Source of the DNA: Candidatus Segatella albertsiae
GTDB lineage: Bacteria > Bacteroidota > Bacteroidia > Bacteroidales > Bacteroidaceae
Reading direction: 5' to 3'
NCBI GenBank assembly: GCA_002451555.1
Contig: DKCU01000143.1
Span: 1-5,695, forward strand
DNA length: 5,695 bases
Shown: in pieces, positions 1 through 5,028 of the stretch
Position numbering within the stretch: the first letter of the stretch is position 1
Layout of the letters: each line of letters starts with the position of its first letter
Notes under the pieces: generated by a model
What the model was told of the DNA's origin: nothing
The model's input: only the letters and a program-made list of their open reading frames with translations
Database searches by the model: none
Made by a program: the position numbers and the translations under genes

Positions 1-143
1 GCGCAAAGAAGATGGAACTACTAGAGTGGAAGCATCGTCAAGCCAAGAACTGGTCTCTGTTTGAGTTAAAGGAACTAATCGAATACTATAAAGGTGAAGT
101 GGAACGATTAAAAAAGGAGAAACATTATGGCGAATGGTCTTAG
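1..143 (+). CDS. 3' end of an unidentified small charged protein (partial)
   Basis: The frame starting at base 3 is open from the left edge to a TAG at 141-143 and gives 46 residues ending KEKHYGEWS. The other two forward frames stop early (TAG at 22-24, TGA at 62-64), which supports this one. The visible part is rich in Lys and Glu, with a probable amphipathic helix (FELKELIEYYKGEVERLKKE). I recognise no family. The gene overlaps the start of the following HNH gene by 17 nt. Because that neighbour looks like an inserted element, the last residues here (about HYGEWS) may be a tail created by the insertion rather than the original one. The start lies outside the window. Confidence 0.6.
   Translation, partial: AKKMELLEWKHRQAKNWSLFELKELIEYYKGEVERLKKEKHYGEWS
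113..120 (+). promoter_or_regulatory. Strong Shine-Dalgarno for the HNH gene
   Basis: AAAGGAGA lies 6 nt before the ATG at 127. It is stronger than the signals before most other genes in the window, which fits a mobile gene that brings its own translation signal, and it supports the 127 start. Confidence 0.6.
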
Positions 144-1116
144 AATTTGTAAGATTTGTGGAGAGGCTAAACCTATGACAGAGTTCTACGGGACTCTAAT
201 GACTTGTAAGCACTGCTATTGTAATGAAATAAAGAAGAAAAGAGCTGAATCTCATATTGGAATTCAGAATTTACCTAGCGAAGTTTGGAAAGATATTGTG
301 GGATATGAAGGTATCTACCAAGTTAGCAATCTCGGGAGAATAAAGTCCTTAAATAGGACTAAGCCTGATGGTAGTATGGTATATGAGAAATTATTAGCAA
401 TTAGTCCGAAGACTAATATGGTAACTCTCTCTAAAAATAAGAGCGTCGAGCATAAAACGATACATAATTTGGTCGCCTCAGCTTTTATCCCTAACCCTAA
501 TAAGTTTCGTATGGTTAAACATTTAGATGGCAATTATCATAATAACAAATCTGATAATTTAGCTTGGGTTCTATTTGAACATCCTGTGACTCTTGTTTGC
601 CCTGTTTGTGGAAAGTCTTTTGTAAAGAAGGCGTGTAGGCTAAGAGGTAGTCACATTATAGGATTTGCTTGTAGTGTAGAGTGTAGTAAAAAGCTTAGAA
701 GCATCAATTTTACAAATGATAATAACCATCAATATGGTTTAAAAGGCGAGTTAAACGCTTCGTTCAAAGGAAGCATTTGCCAAAGGAAAAATAACAACTT
801 AACAGAGAAGATGATATATGTCCCAGAACATCCTTTTGCAGACAAATCTGGCAGATATTTAATCCACAGACTTGTTGTTGAGCAAAATTACAATATATTC
901 CCTGACAAGTATTTTATAATGATTGATGGCAAGCATTATCTAAAACAAAATATAGTTGTTCATCATAAGGATTGCAATCATTCTAATAATGATATATCCA
1001 ATTTAATGCCGCTTACTAAAGGTGAGCATACAAAAATTCATAACGAATTGAAAAACAAAGGAAAAAATGGACGAACAATATATCATCGCCAAAATCCGAG
1101 AGCTGATGCCCGATGA
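127..1116 (+). CDS. HNH homing endonuclease with NUMOD4 domain (free-standing, phage-borne)
   Basis: Predicted 329-aa DNA endonuclease of the homing type. Modules in order: an N-terminal zinc-finger-like CxxC pair (C8/C11, C27/C30); a NUMOD4 DNA-binding motif at about 49-77 (EVWKDIVGYEGIYQVSNLGRI); an HNH_3-like block at about 111-148 (IHNLVASAFIPNP, then KHLDGNYHNNKSDNLAWV), where the usual NHIDGN is KHLDGN; a second Cys cluster (C158/C161, C182/C186); and a C-terminal HNH block at about 277-305 (VVHHKDCNHSNNDISNL, then H301 and H305). The second HNH looks the more intact and is the better candidate for the active nickase. Base composition is visibly more AT-rich than in the flanking genes, with many AGA, ATA and TTA codons. 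This fits insertion of a selfish gene into a phage operon. The last 16 codons run out of frame over the start of the next gene, so the C-terminal end is probably fortuitous. Confidence 0.88.
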   Translation: MANGLRICKICGEAKPMTEFYGTLMTCKHCYCNEIKKKRAESHIGIQNLPSEVWKDIVGYEGIYQVSNLGRIKSLNRTKPDGSMVYEKLLAISPKTNMVTLSKNKSVEHKTIHNLVASAFIPNPNKFRMVKHLDGNYHNNKSDNLAWVLFEHPVTLVCPVCGKSFVKKACRLRGSHIIGFACSVECSKKLRSINFTNDNNHQYGLKGELNASFKGSICQRKNNNLTEKMIYVPEHPFADKSGRYLIHRLVVEQNYNIFPDKYFIMIDGKHYLKQNIVVHHKDCNHSNNDISNLMPLTKGEHTKIHNELKNKGKNGRTIYHRQNPRADAR

Positions 1117-1318
1117 GCATCATGTCCCTCACGGAGTACTCTACTCCCAGTTGAAGACCGCCGTACAGAAAGACTTGTCGGAAGCCCTTAACAATCTCCT
1201 CAAACAAGAGGAGATTGCTTTCCACAAGACTCTCAACGACATATTAATAAACATACCCAATGAGCAAAAAGAACATCAAGCAGAATTACCTCCTGCAAAT
1301 ACAGAAGGTACTCGATAA
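1067..1318 (+). CDS. Small phage protein, possible winged-helix fold
   Basis: 83-aa protein of unrecognised family. The ATG at 1067 is preceded by AAAGGA (1057-1062). Base composition changes here from the AT-rich HNH gene to the more balanced composition of the rest of the operon, so this looks like the first resident gene after the guest. Residues about 22-62 (HGVLYSQLKTAVQKDLSEALNNLLKQEEIAFHKTLNDILI in outline) read like helix-helix-wing, with 'LLKQEEIAFHKTLND' resembling the recognition helix and wing of small winged-helix DNA-binding proteins. This fold suggestion is inference only. The C-terminal 20 residues are polar and probably disordered. It overlaps the preceding gene by 50 nt and the following gene by 59 nt, which indicates translational coupling. 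Confidence 0.7.
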   Translation: MDEQYIIAKIRELMPDEHHVPHGVLYSQLKTAVQKDLSEALNNLLKQEEIAFHKTLNDILINIPNEQKEHQAELPPANTEGTR

Positions 1319-1592
1319 AGTCGAGAAATCCAAGGATGCAGCCAGTCATTTCCGCTGCATCGTCCTAATGGGAGACTCGCAGGAGAGACAGGCGAAGTCC
1401 TTCCTCCACGCATCCCCCGAGGACTTGAAGAATCTCCTCCTGTCCGCCCTTCGCAACAGCGAGCTGTTCACTTATGCAGCCGCCTGTGCATTCCAAGAGT
1501 ACGACAAGGAGCTTCGAGAGAAAGAACAACTAGATAAACAAGAACAATCAAACACATCAAGCAATGAAGAAAATCAGATTCAAGAAGATTAA
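1260..1592 (+). CDS. Hypothetical phage protein (110 aa)
   Basis: I do not recognise this family. The protein is predicted largely helical: a basic N-terminus (MSKKNIKQNYLLQIQKVLDKVEKSKD), a central segment (SHFRCIVLMGDSQERQAKSFLHASPEDLKNLLLSALRNSELFTYAAACAFQEY) and a very polar Glu/Gln/Asn/Ser-rich C-terminal tail from about residue 84. No catalytic motif or membrane segment is visible. It begins inside the end of the preceding gene and its end overlaps the ATPase start by 29 nt, so it is part of the same transcription unit. No clear Shine-Dalgarno precedes the ATG (ACATACCCA upstream), which fits Bacteroidota-type initiation or coupling. Position before an SbcC-like ATPase suggests a role in phage DNA metabolism, but this is context only. 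Confidence 0.7.
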   Translation: MSKKNIKQNYLLQIQKVLDKVEKSKDAASHFRCIVLMGDSQERQAKSFLHASPEDLKNLLLSALRNSELFTYAAACAFQEYDKELREKEQLDKQEQSNTSSNEENQIQED

Positions 1593-3567
1593 GCTACTCA
1601 ATTTTTGTGGAATACGTGACAAAGAGATTGAGTTTAGCGAGGGATTGACCACAATCTCAGCTGGCAACGGACGAGGCAAGAGCACTATCGTTCGGGCAAT
1701 CACTTACGCCCTCTTCGGCACTGACGAGAACGGAAGTTCGTTCGACATCAAGACGTTCGACCGAGACCACAACATCATCAAGGAGATTCCTCATGAGGTT
1801 TCCCTTACCCTGTCAGTGGATGATGAGGAAGGAACCTTTAAGCGCACGCTCACTGATTCATGGAAGGAAAGCAAGTGTACCAATACCTACAAGTACTTCA
1901 TTGATGGCGAGGTGACCACCGCAGGAGATTACAAGAAGGCGATTGATGGCATATTTTCCGAGAAGCCCTTTCGCTATTGCTCGTCACCAACAGCTTTCAC
2001 CTCAGAGGGGTGGGATATACAGCGTTCCCTCTTGGAGGATATTGCAGGAGGAGACGCAACAGTTGATGAAATCACCAACGGCGAAGAGCGTTACGACTTT
2101 ATCGTCAAGGCTCTTAAGAAGGAGAGCATCAAGTCCCTCGTCCATCATCTTAAGTACAGCAAATCCGAGGTGCAGAAACAACTGGATAGCATCCCTATTA
2201 GATTGGAAGAACTAGCCAAGACGCTCCCCGAGGCAGAAGATTGGGCTGCACTTGGTGCCGACTTGCTCGAAAAGACCATGAAGCATAGCGAGGTTAACAC
2301 CAAGATTGACAACATTAAGACTGGTGGCGCAGCCCAAGTCCGCAACGATGGCATCCGAAAGCAACTGGAGTTTCAGCGCAATCGCATCGACCAGATGGAG
2401 AAGGGCGCACGCATTCAGTCTGGCGAGCAAGAGGTAAAGCATGGTTCTGACCTTATCACCGCCCGAACCGCTAAGTCCAAGGCACAGGCGATGGTTGATG
2501 AACTCAAAGCCAAGATGGACGGATTCAAAGATACCGAACTTCACATCAATCAACAGTTGGAAGACCTAGAGAGACAGAAGAAGGACGGTGCGAAACTATA
2601 CGATGAAGCCTCAGCCGAGCAATTTGAGTGGAACGATGAAGATTCCTTCTGCCCACATTGTGGTCAGCCTCTTCCACCCGAGAAGGTCTTGAAGATGAAA
2701 CGAGACTCCGAAGACCGCTTCAATGAGCGCAAGGCGAAACGCTTGAAGAATTTGGTAACTTTGGCTGGCAATATCAAGAGCGACATTAATAAGCATCAGT
2801 CCCTCTTGGAGCAGTTGCAGGAAGATCGGACCACTACCACCAACCAACTCACCGAAGCCCACAAGGCACTCAAAGAAGCCGAAGCCCACTACGCAGAGGT
2901 GGAGAAGGAAGAACCAAAGAGCTACACCATGATCCTCTCCGAGAACGACAACTACAAGCACGCCACCGAAGAGGTCAAGCGCCTGGAGAAAGAACTTAAC
3001 AAGCCTGTAGCCGATGATGAGGAGCAGAAGAAGATGATCGTCGATCTAACACGGCAAACTCTGTCACTCCAAGAGGAAATGGAATCCCTCCGTTCTCGCC
3101 TAGCCAAGAAAGAGCTGTACGACCACGTTACCGCCCTCATAGAGGAATGCAAGAAGAATAAGAAAATCTATCAGCAGCAGATAGATGAACTAGACGAGAA
3201 GTTGGATATTGTATCCGACTACACCCAGAAGTCTTGCCAAATCCTAGAGGATAAGGTGAACAAGCACTTCTCTTTTGTCAAGTTCTCTCTCTTCAAGTCT
3301 GACCTCTATGGCGAGAAGAAGCCATTCTGTGAGTGCTACCACGATGGTGTTCCTTACTCTCGCCTCAATGGTGCAGCCAAGGTCAACGCAGGAATCGACA
3401 TCGCAAACACAATCTCCAAGTTCTACGATGTGTCCGTTCCTATGGTGCTCGATGAATGCGAGAGCAACCTCCATCCTATTTTCAAGGATGGTCAGCAGAT
3501 TCGCTTCTACGTCACCAACGACCCAGAGCTAAAGGTTGAATATCCTGCGAAAGCAGTAATGGAGTAA
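1564..3567 (+). CDS. SbcC/RecN-like AAA ATPase with zinc-hook motif (phage recombination)
   Basis: 667-aa SMC-family-like ATPase. The N-terminus has the standard beta-strand opening (IRFKKIKLLNFCGIRDKEIEF), then the Walker A loop at 33-41 (AGNGRGKST; it matches [AG]x4GK[ST] with Ala in the first place). Long charged helical stretches on either side (about 180-345 and 375-550) are predicted coiled coils. Between them is CPHCGQPLPPE (C363, C366), the CxxC of a Rad50/SbcC-type zinc hook. The C-terminal lobe has an ABC-signature-like segment (RLNGAAKVNAGIDIAN, 600-615) and Walker B VPMVLDEC (625-632; D630, E631). The degenerate signature (LNGA rather than LSGG) is typical of phage versions. It is shorter than bacterial SbcC (about 1000 aa). 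No SbcD-like nuclease is visible in the window. Together with RecT downstream it probably serves phage DNA recombination or end processing in the cytoplasm. Its start overlaps the preceding gene by 29 nt. Confidence 0.88.
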   Translation: MKKIRFKKIKLLNFCGIRDKEIEFSEGLTTISAGNGRGKSTIVRAITYALFGTDENGSSFDIKTFDRDHNIIKEIPHEVSLTLSVDDEEGTFKRTLTDSWKESKCTNTYKYFIDGEVTTAGDYKKAIDGIFSEKPFRYCSSPTAFTSEGWDIQRSLLEDIAGGDATVDEITNGEERYDFIVKALKKESIKSLVHHLKYSKSEVQKQLDSIPIRLEELAKTLPEAEDWAALGADLLEKTMKHSEVNTKIDNIKTGGAAQVRNDGIRKQLEFQRNRIDQMEKGARIQSGEQEVKHGSDLITARTAKSKAQAMVDELKAKMDGFKDTELHINQQLEDLERQKKDGAKLYDEASAEQFEWNDEDSFCPHCGQPLPPEKVLKMKRDSEDRFNERKAKRLKNLVTLAGNIKSDINKHQSLLEQLQEDRTTTTNQLTEAHKALKEAEAHYAEVEKEEPKSYTMILSENDNYKHATEEVKRLEKELNKPVADDEEQKKMIVDLTRQTLSLQEEMESLRSRLAKKELYDHVTALIEECKKNKKIYQQQIDELDEKLDIVSDYTQKSCQILEDKVNKHFSFVKFSLFKSDLYGEKKPFCECYHDGVPYSRLNGAAKVNAGIDIANTISKFYDVSVPMVLDECESNLHPIFKDGQQIRFYVTNDPELKVEYPAKAVME

Positions 3568-3570
3568 GCT

Positions 3571-3777
3571 ATGGAGGTTAAGACCAAATATAACATAGGT
3601 GATGCCGTCTATATCCTCGTTGACTACAAGATTCATCGTGCCAACATCGCAGGAATCGGAATAGATGTAGTAGGAGAGCATAAGACAATCACCTATCGTT
3701 TCCCAGTCTTTCCTATGAGGAGAGAAAATCAGTGTTTTAAAACTAAGGAGGAGCTTTTAAAGTTTCTTTCTAGGTAG
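3571..3777 (+). CDS. Small phage protein (68 aa) with a replaced 3' end
   Basis: Begins 3 nt after the ATPase stop, so it is co-transcribed and probably coupled. The sequence opens MEVKTKYNIGDAVYILVDYKI and continues in short alternating hydrophobic strands (HRANIAGIGIDVV, HKTITYRFPV), which suggests a small beta-barrel (SH3/KOW-like) fold followed by a C-terminal helix, CFKTKEELLKFLSR. The general pattern 'GDxVY...I...Y.F...F.TKEELL' resembles small hypothetical proteins often seen in Bacteroidota phages; I cannot assign a function. The striking point is its end. The last 12 residues and stop (3739-3777) are repeated as KTKEELIKYLSK-stop in a second, differently coded copy at 3803-3841, behind a CRISPR-like repeat whose first G is the last base of this gene's TAG. 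The present tail appears to be a replacement for an older one. Confidence 0.75.
   Translation: MEVKTKYNIGDAVYILVDYKIHRANIAGIGIDVVGEHKTITYRFPVFPMRRENQCFKTKEELLKFLSR
3739..3777 (+). repeat. Recoded copy of the gene tail (encodes KTKEELLKFLSR-stop)
   Basis: This is the in-frame, translated copy of a duplicated gene end. Aligned codon by codon with 3803-3841 it matches in 23 of 39 bases and in no codon, yet 9 of 12 residues are identical and the other three are conservative (L/I, F/Y, R/K). Both copies end in a stop, TAG here and TAA in the second. Mismatches fall at tail positions 3, 6, 9, 12 and 15 (five wobble bases in a row) and then at 16, 18, 19, 24, 26, 28, 30, 31, 32, 35 and 39. Confidence 0.8.
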
Positions 3778-3802
3778 TCGCACTATGTGCGTGGATTGAA
3801 AC
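3777..3802 (+). CRISPR. Solitary type I-C-like CRISPR repeat (26 nt)
   Basis: The element starts GTCGCAC and ends TGGATTGAAAC. These are the two ends of the common type I-C repeat family, which is normally about 32 nt. A perfect 5-bp hairpin is present: CGCAC (3779-3783), loop TAT (3784-3786), GTGCG (3787-3791). In type I-C, Cas5d cuts at the 3' base of this stem and leaves an 11-nt 5' handle; the equivalent here is 3792-3802. The hairpin is shorter than usual but still fully paired. There is no second repeat downstream and no cas gene in the window, so this is a solitary repeat unit rather than an array. It shares its first G with the stop codon of the upstream gene. A TGA inside it (3797-3799) closes the frame of the downstream tail copy. 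Transcription would come from read-through of the phage operon. Confidence 0.75.
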
Positions 3803-3841
3803 AAGACAAAAGAAGAATTAATAAAATATTTAAGTAAGTAA
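3803..3841 (+). repeat. Untranslated ancestral-type gene tail in spacer position
   Basis: The 39 nt directly after the CRISPR-like repeat would encode KTKEELIKYLSK followed by TAA. It lies in frame +1 relative to the 68-aa gene, has no start codon of its own and is cut off upstream by the TGA inside the repeat, so it is not expected to be translated. The TAA is one base away from the ATG of the next gene (3843), the same close spacing seen between other genes here. This makes the copy the likely original end of the upstream gene. Its first 34-36 nt fit the usual length of a type I-C spacer and sit exactly where a spacer would begin. Confidence 0.75.
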
Positions 3842-3842
3842 T

Positions 3843-4100
3843 ATGGCAGATACATTAAAAATGACAATCGTGGTCGATAAAGACCTCATCAAGGGAATGC
3901 TTGCATTAGGTGGAGGTATGAAAGACGATACACCTACAAGCGAAGTAAAGGCTTGGCTTAACGAGCATGATAGCGTGGAGCTATCTGAAAGTATAATTAA
4001 TGAAATTCCAAAAATGGGAGCAGCGATGGCTACGCTCGCACTTCTTGGAATCAGCAAGCAGATGTCAGACGATAAACCAACTAAAGAAGAGGAGAAATAA
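3843..4100 (+). CDS. Hypothetical phage protein (85 aa)
   Basis: I do not recognise this protein. It has a strand-like start (MADTLKMTIVVDKDLIKGML), a Gly-rich turn (ALGGGMKDD), a helical middle (SEVKAWLNEHDSVELSESIINEI), a hydrophobic Ala/Leu stretch at about 58-70 (MGAAMATLALLGI) that is rather short and Ser/Lys-flanked for a membrane helix, and a charged tail ending PTKEEEK. The ATG is one base after the TAA of the older gene tail at 3839-3841, so its translation was probably coupled to that gene before the insertion. Now the nearest upstream translated stop is at 3777, about 65 nt away. It is followed two bases later by recT, and its last codons contain the recT ribosome binding site. The location suggests a small accessory of the recombination module, by context only. 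Confidence 0.7.
   Translation: MADTLKMTIVVDKDLIKGMLALGGGMKDDTPTSEVKAWLNEHDSVELSESIINEIPKMGAAMATLALLGISKQMSDDKPTKEEEK
4090..4095 (+). promoter_or_regulatory. Shine-Dalgarno for recT
   Basis: AGGAGA lies within the last codons of the preceding gene and 7 nt before the ATG at 4103. It supports that start and is one of the few good Shine-Dalgarno sequences in the window. Confidence 0.5.
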
Positions 4101-4102
4101 TT

Positions 4103-5023
4103 ATGGCAGAAATGGCAATACCAGCTACAGCCACGCCAAAGCAGAAAGCTGTAGCCACATTTAGTAACGCATTGAATAGTCAATACTATCAGGCGCAGTT
4201 AAAGAACGTAATGAAGGAGAATGCAGGAACCTTCGCAACTTCGCTTATGGAACTCGTAACCTCAGACGAGAAACTTCTCGCTTGCAATCCCCAGTTGTTA
4301 ATGGCGGAGGCGATGAAAGCTGCATCCCTTCATCTTCCGCTCAACAAGCAGTTGGGCTATGCCTACATCGTCCCTTATGGCACCACCCCAACAATGATTA
4401 TCGGTTACAAAGGACTCTATCAGCTAGCCATCCGCTCGGGACTATACAAGAACATCAATGCCGACATTGTCTATGAAGGCGAGTATCAAGGTTACGACAA
4501 GATTTCTGGTGAGCTTCATCTTGATGGAGAAAAGACCTCAAACAAGGTCGTTGGTTACTTCGCCTTCCTAGAACTTACCAATGGATTCCGCAAGATGATG
4601 TACATGTCGCTAGAAGATATGTGTCAGTATGCTCGCAAGTATTCCGCCACCTTAAAGAACTGCAAGATGACAAACGAGCAGTTGGCAGATATGGCTCAGA
4701 AGCAATCCGAGAGTGGTCCAGGCAATAGCGTAGGATGGTATGGTAATTTCAACGATATGGCAACCAAGACAGTTCTTCGACGCCTCCTCTCCAAGTATGG
4801 CTATCTCTCCATCGAAATGCAGAACGCTATGACCGTGGACGATGTGCCAACAGCAGAGGAGCAGCGTGATGCCGAGTTTGCTGAGGCAAAGGAAGTAATG
4901 GAGGTTAATGCCGAGACAGGAGAAATCAAGCAACCTTCCGCCAAATCCGAAGTCGCAGCTCAAAAACCGAATCCAGAGAACCAAGTAAATGTCGGTGCAT
5001 CTAGCAATCCTTTCAATAGTTAA
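4103..5023 (+). CDS. recT: RecT-family single-strand annealing protein
   Basis: 306-aa phage recombinase that pairs complementary single strands during phage recombination and replication. Family-typical segments follow in order: a short helical N-terminus; VMKENAGTFATSLMELV (36-52); LLACNPQLLMAEAMKAASLHLPLNKQLGYAYIVPYG (58-93 in outline); the conserved core TMIIGYKGLYQLAIRSG (97-113); NADIVYEGE (119-127); and GYFAFLELTNGFRKMMYMS (151-169). The basic NDMATKTVLRRLLSKYG at 217-233 matches the conserved 'W..MA.KTV.RRL.K' block of RecT. The C-terminal 60 residues are acidic and then low in complexity, ending SSNPFNS, as is common for the variable RecT tail that contacts partner proteins. Length is close to that of known RecT proteins (about 270-310 aa). 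No RecE-like exonuclease is visible in the window; the MBL-fold protein directly downstream is the closest candidate partner. Confidence 0.93.
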   Translation: MAEMAIPATATPKQKAVATFSNALNSQYYQAQLKNVMKENAGTFATSLMELVTSDEKLLACNPQLLMAEAMKAASLHLPLNKQLGYAYIVPYGTTPTMIIGYKGLYQLAIRSGLYKNINADIVYEGEYQGYDKISGELHLDGEKTSNKVVGYFAFLELTNGFRKMMYMSLEDMCQYARKYSATLKNCKMTNEQLADMAQKQSESGPGNSVGWYGNFNDMATKTVLRRLLSKYGYLSIEMQNAMTVDDVPTAEEQRDAEFAEAKEVMEVNAETGEIKQPSAKSEVAAQKPNPENQVNVGASSNPFNS

Positions 5024-5028
5024 GGCAG

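Noticed and set aside
2145..3474. Several long open frames on the minus strand and in other + frames within the ATPase gene
   Set aside because: They lie entirely inside a gene with clear Walker A, zinc-hook and Walker B motifs; their translations are Leu/Ser/Cys-rich shadow sequences without family features.
3777..3802. Hairpin as a rho-independent terminator
   Set aside because: The stem is only 5 bp and is followed by TGGATTGAAAC, not a T-run; both ends match type I-C repeats instead.
3739..3841. Programmed frameshift or stop readthrough joining the two tails
   Set aside because: Readthrough of the TAG at 3775-3777 enters the wrong frame for the second tail, and the frame of the second tail is closed by a TGA at 3797-3799 inside the repeat. 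No slippery sequence is evident.
3803..3900. A true CRISPR array with further repeats
   Set aside because: No second GTCGCAC or GGATTGAAAC sequence follows within spacer distance or elsewhere in the window that I can see, and coding sequence of the next gene starts at 3843.
3830..4183. 117-aa minus-strand open frame over the 85-aa gene
   Set aside because: The forward gene fits the operon spacing on both sides and has a plausible start; the reverse frame runs into recT and looks like a shadow.
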